Source: Pseudomonadota bacterium (GTDB taxonomy: Bacteria > Desulfobacterota > Syntrophorhabdia > Syntrophorhabdales > Syntrophorhabdaceae). From it: DNA of 48,316 nt. Each line of letters starts with the position of its first letter. Position 1 is the first letter of the stretch. Below are positions 8,826 to 17,927 of the stretch, piece after piece. The DNA lies in NCBI GenBank assembly GCA_026388275.1, contig JAPLKB010000029.1:1-48316 (forward strand), in the 5' to 3' direction. The translations under genes were made by a program, and so were the position numbers. Under the pieces are notes generated by a model. It worked only from the letters and a program-made list of their open reading frames with translations. It was not told the DNA's origin and did not search any database.

Positions 8826-10460
8826 TTATACATCAACAATCAGTGAGTTAGTTGTTTTAAAACCCTTTATTACAGCATTGTCAGCTTTCCTGAAAAATGC
8901 GCTGATTAGTTCTTTGTCCTGCTGCTCATCGACAAAAGATTTTTTTCTCATATCATAATGGATCAATCTTTTTTCGAATAAAAGCGTATTAAAAATGTGC
9001 CTTTCAGTGTTTCCCTTTCCGGCATCAAGTAAAACCGGGAGATCGCTTAACTTCTTCAGAGAACTCTCTTTATCGAGACAGTTCTTTACAAAATTTATAA
9101 ACCTCGTGAGTTTCATAAATGTATGAACAGCATTTCTTGGGAACAACGGGTTTACTTCGGTCATAGCGCTTGATCTCATTGATTTCAGGCGTTCTTCCGG
9201 ATTATTGTTCAAATTTTTGTCGAACATGGGACTACCAGGTGCAAGGTAAAACATGCTCGGTCCTGGGAGCAGCCTTTTACCCATAAGAAAGACAAGCGTT
9301 TCAATCACATCTTCAGGTCTTTGTTCCGGCAGCCCTATAATGAAATGGACTTCAACAAGAAACTGAGAATATTCGAGGTAGGGTAAAAGCTTCAGGAAAT
9401 TTGACGGCAAATGTCTTTTTTGTCTCCTGATAACCGATGAGCTTATGTCTACCAGGGAAAAGTTGAGTCTTCTGAACCCTGCATCGTACATTCTATCAAG
9501 CGTGTCTTCATTCAACGTTTCAGCATAAATTCCATTCATGGCAGAGAGGGTAATACCCTGCCCTTGCAACATACCTAAAACACGATTAAAGAATTTTGTG
9601 TCATATGTAAGCATATCGTCTTCAAAATCAATAGCTTGAATATCCAGACTAATGCAGTCTTCAATCTCTTTTTCAATGCTCTCAATGCTTCTTTTTCTGT
9701 ATGGAACGGGCGGTTTACCGCAGAATGAACAATGGAAGGGACAACCTCTCGAAGTCAGGAAGAAAGTGTAGTTTTTTTTGCCAATCCTGTAGTCTTCCGC
9801 ACGTAAAAACCGCCTCTCAGGGATCAAATCAATGCTGCTTTCAATATTTATATTCGAAATATGCCTGCTATTATCCTTTTTTACAAAACAAATCCCCGGG
9901 ATTTCGTCAACCTTGTCTTTCCGGCCTGTTTGCAAAAAATGAATCAACTGGAACAGGGGCGTTTCACCTTCTCCTCTGACAATATAATCTATATCCGGAT
10001 CATTCAGTACAAGCTCCGGTAAAACTGTAGGATGTGTCCCTCCCATTATGGTTATAATCTCTCTGCTTACTTCTTTAGCAAGCCCTGCAACCTCTTGAGC
10101 CTCTGCTGCATATGTTGAAAACAGAGATGATACGGCAATAACATCTGGTTTACTATCAGAGATAGCCTTTTTTATCTCGCCCGTGCCGGCTCCGAAACGG
10201 TAGTATCTACTAAACATGGAAAAAGGCGTATGAATACCGTCCTTGTAATAGTTTTCCAGTTCAGGGAAAGGGTTTTCCGATATTATCATTGATTTCATAT
10301 TTGTCCTGAAATCAATGATGGATACGTCACAAATATCTTTTATCTTTGTAGCAAGATACAGAAGCTGCAAAGGATATGTCCTTATCTTTGTGTGATAAAA
10401 ATCATCAATAGGAGGCTGGATAAGCAGAACCTTCACAACAGAGAGTATAATTGAAAGCAT
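8826..10460 (-). CDS. B12-binding-domain radical SAM protein
   Basis: 544 residues. The N-terminal part (residues about 8-200) has the order of a cobalamin-binding Rossmann domain, including IMGGTHPTVLPE and DIDYIVRGEGE as in PhpK/BchE-like enzymes, but without the DxHxxG motif, as is common in this class. The radical SAM core holds the CxxxCxxC cluster motif within RGCPFHCSFCGKP (residue about 240). The C-terminal 130 residues are unassigned. It likely performs a B12-dependent methylation or rearrangement on an unknown substrate. Start is uncertain: a GTG at 10436 is an alternative and no ribosome-binding site is clear. It is divergent from the thioesterase at 10538. Confidence 0.88.
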   Translation of the reverse strand: MLSIILSVVKVLLIQPPIDDFYHTKIRTYPLQLLYLATKIKDICDVSIIDFRTNMKSMIISENPFPELENYYKDGIHTPFSMFSRYYRFGAGTGEIKKAISDSKPDVIAVSSLFSTYAAEAQEVAGLAKEVSREIITIMGGTHPTVLPELVLNDPDIDYIVRGEGETPLFQLIHFLQTGRKDKVDEIPGICFVKKDNSRHISNINIESSIDLIPERRFLRAEDYRIGKKNYTFFLTSRGCPFHCSFCGKPPVPYRKRSIESIEKEIEDCISLDIQAIDFEDDMLTYDTKFFNRVLGMLQGQGITLSAMNGIYAETLNEDTLDRMYDAGFRRLNFSLVDISSSVIRRQKRHLPSNFLKLLPYLEYSQFLVEVHFIIGLPEQRPEDVIETLVFLMGKRLLPGPSMFYLAPGSPMFDKNLNNNPEERLKSMRSSAMTEVNPLFPRNAVHTFMKLTRFINFVKNCLDKESSLKKLSDLPVLLDAGKGNTERHIFNTLLFEKRLIHYDMRKKSFVDEQQDKELISAFFRKADNAVIKGFKTTNSLIVDV

Positions 10461-10537
10461 GGGAAAATGATAGCCGGTTTTTGAAATAAATATCTTGATA
10501 AGATGTCAACATTAGTATAAATCTTTATACGATAATT

Positions 10538-10936
10538 ATGTATGAACATGCACTATTCGAGTTGGCAAAAAATACGCCTTATTATCAGCACATAGGCATC
10601 GAAATTGTTGAGGCCGGAGATGGATTTGCAAAACTTGTCCTGAAATATAAGGACTGCCTTTCTCACCCTTTCGGATATTTTCACGGAGGGGTTATTGCAA
10701 GTCTTGCAGATTCGTCAGGCATCAATGCAGTGATGACTACCCTGCGGGAAGGCGAAAAGGCCCTTACCCTTGAGATGAAGATAAATTTTCTCTTGCCGGC
10801 AAAAAATCCGGAGATATATGCTGAAGCTAAGGTTGTCCACAGAGGGAGGAAAATTGCAGTGTCTGATGTTGATGTAAAAAATACTGAAGGACAACTGATT
10901 GCAAAGGCTATTGTAACATGTACAATTACTAGATAA
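10538..10936 (+). CDS. PaaI-type thioesterase (hotdog fold)
   Basis: 132 residues, the normal length for the family. HPFGYFHGGVIASLADSSG (residues about 43-61) is the active-site segment with the HGG motif of the PaaI/YbgC-like acyl-CoA thioesterases. MKINFLLPA and a C-terminal strand ending in TCTITR complete the fold. It probably hydrolyses an acyl- or aryl-CoA; the specific substrate is not evident. The ATG lacks a clear ribosome-binding site. Confidence 0.9.
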   Translation: MYEHALFELAKNTPYYQHIGIEIVEAGDGFAKLVLKYKDCLSHPFGYFHGGVIASLADSSGINAVMTTLREGEKALTLEMKINFLLPAKNPEIYAEAKVVHRGRKIAVSDVDVKNTEGQLIAKAIVTCTITR

Positions 10937-11043
10937 AAACCGTTCAACGGTTTCTTATCGTCAGCTAAAACTTCCCTAAAATATGCATGGCATTTAAATT
11001 TTATTTTAAGTAAGCTTTACGCTGAGTTTTTATAGCCGGCTGA

Positions 11044-11064
11044 TTCGAAGCAAGCTTCGGAGTA
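11044..11064 (+). repeat. Dispersed repeat family A, partial copy A3
   Basis: TTCGAAGCAAGCTTCGG followed by AGTA matches the core of the longer copies at 31090-31172 and 35420-35491. The core contains the self-complementary GAAGC/GCTTC arms. It lies just upstream of the penicillin-binding protein start. Confidence 0.55.
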
Positions 11065-11086
11065 AGAAGCCCGAGGGGAAATAATT

Positions 11087-13222
11087 TTGAAGAAAAGATT
11101 ACAATTTTACCTTGTTTCACTTGTGATTTTATCTATATTATTCATGGTTGTAGGCTATACCATCTATATAATAAAAGATATACCATCAGTAAATATGCTG
11201 AAGGATTTGTACAACAAGCCAGCGAGCAGTATCTATGGCTCAAACGACCAACTTGTGTACCTTATTGTACCTGACAACAGAATATTTGTTTCATACAATA
11301 AGATTCCGAAACATGTTAAGGATGCCTTTCTGGCTGCTGAAGATGCAGAATTTTTTAAACATGGTGGTATTGAGTTTCAAGGTATTGCAAGAGCATTCTG
11401 GAAAAATATAGTACATGGGAGACTTGTCCAGGGGGGCAGCACAATTACTCAGCAGGTAATTAAAACACTTATTCTTGGCCCTGAAAAAAGTGCATTGAGA
11501 AAGTTGAGAGAGGCCATCCTTGCATATAAGCTGGAAAACTACCTGACAAAAAAAGAAATCCTCAACCTCTACCTGAATAATGTGTATATGGGGCATGGCG
11601 TTTATGGAGTTGAGGCTGCATCCCAGGTCTATTTCGGAAAGCACATCTGGGAGACTACCCGAGCAGAAGCAGCTCTTCTGGCCGGAATAGTTCAAGCGCC
11701 TTCAAGGTATACACCGAAGAAACATCCGGGAAATGCACGGGCAAGGCAGGAATATGTAATTGATCAGATGTTCGAAAAAAATATGATTGACAACAAGAAA
11801 AAGAAGGAAATTTTAAACGAAAAGATTCGTATCAAGGAAGATGACGGTGTATTTGCAGATACTTATTTTAAGGACTTTATCCTTCAACATGTTGAAGAAA
11901 AATTTGGAAAAGGCATACTATCAAGAAAAAAACTTCAGATATATGCAACAATAGATGGCCAGTCCCAGAAACATGCAGAAGATGCAGTCAAGAGAGGCTT
12001 ATATCTATATGAGCAGCGCAAAGGTGATTATTTTGTGCTCTATCGCCTTGGAAGAAGAAAATGGGACGACTTTATGCGGGCAAGCGATAGGGACCTGAAG
12101 TTTTCCGGACTTTTGCCGGGCAAGGAATATTCGGTTCTGATTTCAGAAAGAATGAAAAATGGCTATCAGGTATTTATAGGACACGAAAAAGGGACTCTTA
12201 CCATAGATACTTTTCCATATAAACCAGGAGACGTTGTAAAAGTATTATATAGCAGCACAGACAAAAAGAAAAACCATATTTTTCAGCCTGTCAGGAGCCT
12301 GAAAGTTGAAGGGGCATTGCTGTGCATGGACGTAAATACGGGTTATGTGCTCGCAATGGTTGGTGGGCGTGATTTTGATAAAAGCCCTTATAACAGGGCT
12401 GTTTCTGCAAAAGTACAGTCCGGGAGCGCCTTCAAGCCCTTTATTTATCTGGCAGCTCTTAAGAAGGGGTATGAACCTGATTCCATAATTATTGACGAGC
12501 CTAAAACTTACTCTTCAGGACTTGGGGGAGCGTGGACACCCAGAAATTACGACGGAAAATATGAAGGTCGGATTACTATAAAGGACGCTATCGCATACTC
12601 AAAAAACGCTGCTACTGTCAGGCTTCTTGAAGAAGTCGGCATAAGCACTGTTAAGGAAGCTATAGCTGAACTAGGCATTGACGCAGAAATCCCGGATAAC
12701 CTATCTATTGCACTGGGTTCATCAAATATGACGCTTCTTGACCTGGTAAAGGGATTTTCCGCATTTGCAAACGGAGGATACAGGATAAAACCTGTTTTTA
12801 TCAGGAAGATAGTTGATGAAGACGGAAATATACTCGAAGAGAACGGAATTGAAAAACAGAGGGTTATCCCCGAAGAAATAGCACAGAAAATGAACCTGCT
12901 TTTGAAAGGTCCGGTCGAATACGGAACAGCAAAGGGGGCAACAAGGATAGGTTATCCTATTGCAGGGAAGACAGGCACTACAAGCAACTATTATGATGCT
13001 CTTTTTATGGGTTATTCACCACATATAGCGACAGGCGTATGGGTAGGGTTTGACACAAGGACATCTCTCGGCAAGGGAGAAAGCGGTGCAAGGGTCTGCC
13101 TGCCTATATGGATGAACTTTATGGGGTCTGCATTAAGAAACTACCCACCAGACGATTTTGGTCAGTCCGTAGAACCTGTAAAGGAGGATGATACGACTGG
13201 TGCAACTGCTCCTGAAAAGTAG
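11087..13222 (+). CDS. mrcA: Class A penicillin-binding protein (PBP1A family)
   Basis: 711 residues, a bifunctional peptidoglycan synthase. There is one N-terminal transmembrane anchor (residues about 8-29). The glycosyltransferase 51 domain follows, with AAEDAEFFKHGG, GGSTITQQ and LYLNNVYMGHGVYG. The transpeptidase domain has the SxxK motif in SGSAFKPF, SxN in YSKNAATV, and KTGTTSNY near residue 630. The start codon is TTG, supported by GAGGGGA 8 bp upstream; no in-frame ATG near the membrane anchor fits as well. It polymerises and cross-links glycan strands at the outer face of the inner membrane. No accessory OB domain is obvious, though residues 300-400 are insertion-like. Confidence 0.95.
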   Translation: MKKRLQFYLVSLVILSILFMVVGYTIYIIKDIPSVNMLKDLYNKPASSIYGSNDQLVYLIVPDNRIFVSYNKIPKHVKDAFLAAEDAEFFKHGGIEFQGIARAFWKNIVHGRLVQGGSTITQQVIKTLILGPEKSALRKLREAILAYKLENYLTKKEILNLYLNNVYMGHGVYGVEAASQVYFGKHIWETTRAEAALLAGIVQAPSRYTPKKHPGNARARQEYVIDQMFEKNMIDNKKKKEILNEKIRIKEDDGVFADTYFKDFILQHVEEKFGKGILSRKKLQIYATIDGQSQKHAEDAVKRGLYLYEQRKGDYFVLYRLGRRKWDDFMRASDRDLKFSGLLPGKEYSVLISERMKNGYQVFIGHEKGTLTIDTFPYKPGDVVKVLYSSTDKKKNHIFQPVRSLKVEGALLCMDVNTGYVLAMVGGRDFDKSPYNRAVSAKVQSGSAFKPFIYLAALKKGYEPDSIIIDEPKTYSSGLGGAWTPRNYDGKYEGRITIKDAIAYSKNAATVRLLEEVGISTVKEAIAELGIDAEIPDNLSIALGSSNMTLLDLVKGFSAFANGGYRIKPVFIRKIVDEDGNILEENGIEKQRVIPEEIAQKMNLLLKGPVEYGTAKGATRIGYPIAGKTGTTSNYYDALFMGYSPHIATGVWVGFDTRTSLGKGESGARVCLPIWMNFMGSALRNYPPDDFGQSVEPVKEDDTTGATAPEK

Positions 13223-13289
13223 TTTCCGCTGGTTTGTTATTGTAATCAATACAACAGTGTTGGCAAGCCTTTCACACTTACAGGTAAAA

Positions 13290-13736
13290 TTATACGTATT
13301 TTCCTGTTATATAATCGCTTAACTGTTCTATTAGCTTCTCCTGCTCAGACACCTTACCCTTAACAACGTCACCGATAGAAATAAGGCCCAAAAATTTATC
13401 ACCATCAAAAACCGGGAGATGCCTTATACGCTTGCCGGTTATTATTACCATACAATCTTCAATAGTATTATCAAGCTTCACAGTGAACATTTTGGACATT
13501 GGGGTCATAATTTCTTCCACAGGAGTCTCTCTTGAAGTCTTGCCTTTCAGAATAATCTTTCTGGCATAGTCCCTCTCTGAGATAATGCCGACTACTTTTT
13601 TATTATCATCCATTACCATTACTGCGCCGATTTCTTTTTCTCCCATAAGTTTCAATGCTTCAAAAACCGTCGCTTTCGGAGAAACAGACCAGACATCTTT
13701 TGATTTAACTTTTAGAATTTCTTTTACTGTTTTCAT
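13290..13736 (-). CDS. CBS-domain pair protein
   Basis: 148 residues made of two CBS motifs. The first spans about 8-60 (VSPKATVFEALKLMGEKEIG, then GIISERDYARK), the second about 78-135 (HLPVFDGDKFLGLISIGDVV). Stand-alone CBS pairs bind adenosine nucleotides and act as regulatory modules. The C-terminal QLSDYITG tail is common in this subgroup. It is convergent with the PBP gene and divergent from the helicase gene. The partner is unknown. Confidence 0.92.
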   Translation of the reverse strand: MKTVKEILKVKSKDVWSVSPKATVFEALKLMGEKEIGAVMVMDDNKKVVGIISERDYARKIILKGKTSRETPVEEIMTPMSKMFTVKLDNTIEDCMVIITGKRIRHLPVFDGDKFLGLISIGDVVKGKVSEQEKLIEQLSDYITGKYV

Positions 13737-13781
13737 TTATCGCCTCCGTATAATAACTTATTTTGGTTTATAAAATTACTT

Positions 13782-13807
13782 CGCTATATGTTAATTAATA
13801 TATAGCG
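13782..13807. promoter_or_regulatory. 26-bp palindrome between divergent genes
   Basis: CGCTATAT and ATATAGCG flank an inner TTAATTAA, giving 26 bp that is symmetric except at one central pair. It lies 46 bp upstream of the CBS gene start and about 150 bp upstream of the helicase promoter. It could be an operator. No T-run supports a terminator reading. Confidence 0.4.
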
Positions 13808-13953
13808 GATGAGGCCATCAAGCAAGCAATATTTCAAAAAAGGTAACTCTTCGGATTATCTGCTGTTGATCTTATACCCTTTGTGTTGCGTTTCCCTTCA
13901 ACAAGCTACAACCCGCTATAACCGATTAGGTTACCTGTATCTAATTATAACCT

Positions 13954-13982
13954 TTGCATTGCCTATCGATAAGTGTTATAAT
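13954..13982 (+). promoter_or_regulatory. Sigma-70-type promoter for the DEAD-box helicase
   Basis: TTGCAT at 13954-13959, a 17-bp spacer, and consensus TATAAT at 13977-13982. Transcription would start near 13989, leaving a 5' leader of about 100 nt before the ATG at 14089. Long leaders are common for cold-induced helicase genes. Confidence 0.6.
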
Positions 13983-14088
13983 ACTTTCGTTGTGTAGTCA
14001 ATTTATTCGCTTTTTCATCTCTTTCAACCAAATACTGATACGGATAATCTGATTCACAGCCAAAATTAAAAAAGAAGAAGGAATTATT

Positions 14089-15495
14089 ATGGCAGCAGAA
14101 AAGTTTGAAGAACTTTTGTTATCGAAAGAATTACGCAGAGCAATTCAAGACATTGGTTTTGAAGAAATGACACCCATTCAGGCACAGGCAATCCCCTTCA
14201 TTATCGAAGGGAGAGATATCATTGGACAGGCACAAACAGGAACAGGGAAGACACTTGCATTCGGCCTCCCTATACTGGAGTCTATTAATCCGAAGATGAA
14301 GAAAGTGCAGGCCATTATTCTCTGTCCAACCAGAGAACTTGCCATACAGGTTGCAGAAGAAATGAAAAGGGTTCTCAAATACAAAAAAGACATTGTGATA
14401 TTGTCCGTATATGGTGGTCAGCCAATAGAGCGCCAGATACAAACCCTCAAAGCCGGGGCTCACGTTGTTATCGGCACTCCTGGCCGTACCATAGATCATA
14501 TCAACCGGGGTACTTTAAAACTTAATGACGTAAAAATAGTTGTCCTCGATGAAGCTGATGAAATGTTGAATATGGGCTTTATTGACGATGTAGAAACTAT
14601 TCTCCGGAGTATTCCACCTGAGAGACAGACCCTCCTTTTTTCAGCTACAATGCCCAAACCTATCCTGGAACTTACCAAAAGATATCAGCAATCACCGGAG
14701 TTTGTCAGGGTTGTTCCAAGACAGTTGACTGTCCCTAACGTAGAGCAGTCCTATATTGAAGTAAAAGAGTCTGCAAAACTCGATGTTCTGTGCCGCATCA
14801 TCGATATGCACGGATTTAAATCTTCCCTTGTTTTCTGCAATATGAAAAGAAGGGTTGATGAGGTAGTGATGCATCTTGAGGCAAGGGGCTACCTTGTACA
14901 GGGCATCCACGGCGATATGACGCAGCCCCAGAGGATACATGCTATGGAGAGGTTTAAACGTAGTCATACGGAGATCCTTGTAGCCACAGACGTTGCAGCA
15001 AGAGGTATCGACATCGAGAATATTGAGGCTGTTTTTAATTACGACATTCCTCAGGATGATGAATATTATGTCCACCGTATCGGCAGAACTGCCCGCGCAG
15101 GCAAAAAAGGTCAAGCCTTCACCTTTGTAGTAGGAAGAGAAATATACAAGCTTAGAGATATTGAATCTTATGCCTCAACAAAGATCTTCCGCAGACCTAT
15201 ACCAACGCTTGATGATGTGGGTGAAGTAAAAACTTTGGCATTCCTTGAAAAAGTAAAGACTATTCTCGACAAAGGCGGGCTCGAACAATATGAGCATCTT
15301 ATTGAACCGCTTCTAAAAGAAGACTATACATCTCTTGATATTGCCACAGCACTCCTCAAGATGACTATGGATGAGGAAGGCAAAGAGTATAGAGAAATCC
15401 CGCGTGAAACAGAAAATACCTCCCGAAGCGAACGCACTTCATTTCCAAGAAGAAGGACAAACGGAAGGAGTAGTAAAGGTAAACGGAGATATTAA
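14089..15495 (+). CDS. DEAD-box RNA helicase
   Basis: 468 residues. The two RecA-like domains carry all the motifs: Q motif (GFEEMTPIQAQAIP), I (AQTGTGKT), Ia (PTRELA), Ib (TPGR), II (DEAD in VLDEADEML), III (SAT), V (ATDVAARGID) and VI (HRIGRTARAG). The C-terminal tail of about 90 residues ends in a basic Arg/Lys/Ser-rich stretch, which probably binds RNA. It resembles the CsdA/DeaD and RhlE groups and probably remodels rRNA or mRNA. AAGGA lies 7 bp upstream of the ATG. Confidence 0.96.
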   Translation: MAAEKFEELLLSKELRRAIQDIGFEEMTPIQAQAIPFIIEGRDIIGQAQTGTGKTLAFGLPILESINPKMKKVQAIILCPTRELAIQVAEEMKRVLKYKKDIVILSVYGGQPIERQIQTLKAGAHVVIGTPGRTIDHINRGTLKLNDVKIVVLDEADEMLNMGFIDDVETILRSIPPERQTLLFSATMPKPILELTKRYQQSPEFVRVVPRQLTVPNVEQSYIEVKESAKLDVLCRIIDMHGFKSSLVFCNMKRRVDEVVMHLEARGYLVQGIHGDMTQPQRIHAMERFKRSHTEILVATDVAARGIDIENIEAVFNYDIPQDDEYYVHRIGRTARAGKKGQAFTFVVGREIYKLRDIESYASTKIFRRPIPTLDDVGEVKTLAFLEKVKTILDKGGLEQYEHLIEPLLKEDYTSLDIATALLKMTMDEEGKEYREIPRETENTSRSERTSFPRRRTNGRSSKGKRRY

Positions 15496-15533
15496 CAACA
15501 TCGCCCCGGCTATCATCGGTTAACCGCATGGCA

Positions 15534-15556
15534 TGCAAGAAGATTAGATTCTTGCA
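15534..15556 (+). terminator. Probable terminator of the helicase gene
   Basis: An 8-bp perfect stem (TGCAAGAA with TTCTTGCA) and 7-nt loop, followed within 8 nt by CCTTTTG. It lies about 40 bp after the helicase stop codon. Confidence 0.5.
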
Positions 15557-15628
15557 AGTAGCCTTTTGTCCAACAGATAATATTATCCCGTATTTTCAAT
15601 TAAAATAAGAAATGATAATATAAAAAAA

Positions 15629-15656
15629 GATCTATGGGAATTTCCTTCCATAGATC
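15629..15656 (-). terminator. Intrinsic terminator downstream of tRNA-Asn
   Basis: A 9-bp stem (GATCTATGG with CCATAGATC) with a 10-nt loop. Read on the minus strand it is followed by a run of seven T, the form of a Rho-independent terminator, about 45 bp after the tRNA 3' end. Confidence 0.75.
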
Positions 15657-15700
15657 CTGAATATTCGAATCCGGCAAATAATTTTGCAGGGATTTATTTA

Positions 15701-15777
15701 TGGCTCCCCGGGCAGGACTCGAACCTGCAACCTACTGGTTAACAGCCAGACGCTACTGCCGATTGAGCTACCGGGGA
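15701..15777 (-). tRNA. tRNA-Asn (anticodon GTT), CCA encoded
   Basis: The minus-strand sequence folds as a complete cloverleaf: acceptor TCCCCGG with CCGGGGA, D-arm with GCTC...GAGC-like pairing and AATCGGCA loop, anticodon stem TCTGG/CCAGT-type around loop CTGTTAA, and T-arm GCAGG-TTCGAGT-CCTGC. Anticodon GTT gives asparagine. The discriminator base is G and CCA is encoded at the 3' end. It has its own promoter between it and tyrS, and its own terminator. Confidence 0.96.
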
Positions 15778-15788
15778 GTGCGGTATTA

Positions 15789-15818
15789 AGTAAACTATAA
15801 AACACCCTCTTGTGTCAA
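15789..15818 (-). promoter_or_regulatory. Promoter of tRNA-Asn
   Basis: On the minus strand, a consensus TTGACA (15813-15818) lies 18 bp upstream of TTTACT (15789-15794), 11 bp before the mature tRNA 5' end. The -35 overlaps the immediate end of tyrS (stop at 15820). Confidence 0.5.
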
Positions 15819-15819
15819 G

Positions 15820-17055
15820 TTAAGATTGATTATCTTCAAAAACGATTTTTTTAAATTTTCTCTTACCAACTTTTAAAACTTCTCCATCGATCTTATCAAC
15901 AGTCATTGATTCAGATGTTATTTTTATCATACTTCCGGAATCTGTTACAGCAACGCCGCCCTGTCCGATCATGCGTTTTCCTTCTGATGTTGATGTAACC
16001 ATACCCATATCAAGGAGCAGCTTCGGTATCCATATAGTATCATTTTCTTTTTTTAATTTTACAACCTCAACATCATCGGGTATTTCTTTTTCTCTGTGTA
16101 TCTTCTCGAAATTCATATACGCAGCTTCGGCTTCACTGCTTCCGTGGAACCTTGTTATTATTTCCTTCGCAAAATTTACTTTTGCATCTCTCGGATGAAC
16201 TTTTCCATTTTTTAAATTTTCATTTAAGACTCTGAACTCATCAATATTTATGTCACTCAAGAGTATATAATACTTGAGCATTAGCTCATCCGATATAGAC
16301 ATTAACTTCCCGAACATAATATCGGGCGGTTCATCTATTCCAATATAGTTCCCGTAGCTTTTACTCATCTTGTTTACACCATCTGTGCCCTCAAGTAGGG
16401 GTACTGTTACAATCACTTGTGACTCCTGCCCATAGGACTTCTGTAATTCCCTTCCTACAAAAAGGTTAAAAATCTGGTCGTGTCCGCCAAGCTCTACATC
16501 AGCCCTTAAAGCCACAGAATCATATCCCTGCACCAGGGGATACAGGAATTCATGTATACTTATTGGTATATTGTTTGTATATCTGTTCTTAAAATCCTCC
16601 CGTTCCATAATCCGTGCCATCGTGTACTTAGCACATAGCCTGATCATGTCGGCAGCGGTCATAGATTCCATCCATTCGCTGTTGAACCTGATCTCCGTCT
16701 TGTCAGGGTCAAGGATTTTGAAAACCTGCTCTTTATAAGTCTCCGCATTTTGAAGAAGCTCTTCTTTAGTTAATGCAGGTCTTGCCTCAGTTCTTCCTGT
16801 CGGATCTCCAATCATACCGGTAAAATCTCCGATAAGAAAAATTGCTATATGGCCAAGCTCCTGAAATTGTTTTAACTTTTGGAGAACAACTGTGTGACCA
16901 AGATGTAGATCTGGGGCAGTAGGGTCAAGCCCGAGCTTAATCCGTAAGGGTCTTTTTTCGGATTTTGCCTTTTTTAGCTTATCTCTCAGTTCCTTTTCGC
17001 TAATCAGATCAACTGCACCACGTTTTATTATTTCAATTTCCTGTTCTATATCCAT
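15820..17055 (-). CDS. tyrS: Tyrosyl-tRNA synthetase
   Basis: Class I synthetase charging tRNA-Tyr. The HIGH-type motif appears as HLGHTVV and the second signature as KMSKS (in [11 protein letters not shown]). A C-terminal S4-like RNA-binding domain occupies the last 70 residues ([13 protein letters not shown]). The frame is open to an ATG at 17091, but the ATG at 17055 is preferred: AGGCAGG precedes it closely, and it gives 411 residues starting [13 protein letters not shown], as in relatives. It lies downstream of the ymdB-like gene on the same strand, with a gap of about 95 bp. Confidence 0.95.
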   Translation of the reverse strand: MDIEQEIEIIKRGAVDLISEKELRDKLKKAKSEKRPLRIKLGLDPTAPDLHLGHTVVLQKLKQFQELGHIAIFLIGDFTGMIGDPTGRTEARPALTKEELLQNAETYKEQVFKILDPDKTEIRFNSEWMESMTAADMIRLCAKYTMARIMEREDFKNRYTNNIPISIHEFLYPLVQGYDSVALRADVELGGHDQIFNLFVGRELQKSYGQESQVIVTVPLLEGTDGVNKMSKSYGNYIGIDEPPDIMFGKLMSISDELMLKYYILLSDINIDEFRVLNENLKNGKVHPRDAKVNFAKEIITRFHGSSEAEAAYMNFEKIHREKEIPDDVEVVKLKKENDTIWIPKLLLDMGMVTSTSEGKRMIGQGGVAVTDSGSMIKITSESMTVDKIDGEVLKVGKRKFKKIVFEDNQS

Positions 17056-17150
17056 ATATACCTGCCTGAATTCACTGCTTACGGTTAACATCTCACGATA
17101 AATGCTTTAGCTTATTATATTAAGCGTGCAATGTTGACAATGAAATTTAT

Positions 17151-17927
17151 TTAACCTATTTTTTCCTTTATTCTCTCAATTTTTAAACATTTTTTAGTTA
17201 TTATGTCTATAGTAAGCAATACTCCCTGGACTTCTATATTTTCTTTACCAACTTCATATTTATGTGGCATCATAGTCGTAAATCTTTTCAAAACAGCTGT
17301 CTTATCCATACCTATTACTGAATCTGCAGGGCCGGTCATCCCGACATCGGTGATATATCCAGTACCGTTCGGCAGAATTCTTTCATCGGCTGTCTGAACA
17401 TGTGTATGAGTCCCTAAGACTGCCGAAACCTTACCGTCAAGATACCAACCCAGAGCAACTTTCTCCGATGTAGCTTCAGCATGAAAATCCACAATTATCG
17501 GGACCTTTTCGCCATAACGTTCAGCAAGATCTTTCATTGCCCTGAAAGGGCATTCAAGAGAATTCATAAAAACCCTTCCCTCGACATTGGCTATACATAA
17601 TTCCTTGTCATTTCTTTTGATTATCTTATACCCAGAACCAGGAGTTCCCTCAGGATAATTTAGCGGCCTGATGACCCGCTGCTCTTCCATTAGGAAAGGA
17701 GCTGTCTCTTTCTTCTTCCATACATGGTTACCGGTAGTTATCAGATCTATTCCACAAGACAGCATTTCCAATGCAACTCTTGGGGTAATTCCGATACCAC
17801 CTGCTAAATTTTCACCATTTATTATTTTAAAGTCTGCATTGACGGTTTTTATGAATGTTTCAACAGCTCTTCTACCAGGTTTACCTATGACATCACCGAG
17901 GAAGAGAACTTTTATTTCATTTTGCAT
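17151..17927 (-). CDS. ymdB: YmdB-family metallophosphoesterase
   Basis: About 258 residues of the TIGR00282 family. Metal-binding motifs are [10 protein letters not shown] near the N-terminus, [25 protein letters not shown] and [10 protein letters not shown]. In Bacillus, YmdB is a phosphodiesterase active on 2',3'-cyclic nucleotides, affects biofilm and motility, and is encoded next to rny, as here. The ATG at 17927 overlaps the end of rny by 11 bp, pointing to translational coupling; a TTG at 17933 is an alternative. Confidence 0.92.
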   Translation of the reverse strand: MQNEIKVLFLGDVIGKPGRRAVETFIKTVNADFKIINGENLAGGIGITPRVALEMLSCGIDLITTGNHVWKKKETAPFLMEEQRVIRPLNYPEGTPGSGYKIIKRNDKELCIANVEGRVFMNSLECPFRAMKDLAERYGEKVPIIVDFHAEATSEKVALGWYLDGKVSAVLGTHTHVQTADERILPNGTGYITDVGMTGPADSVIGMDKTAVLKRFTTMMPHKYEVGKENIEVQGVLLTIDIITKKCLKIERIKEKIG

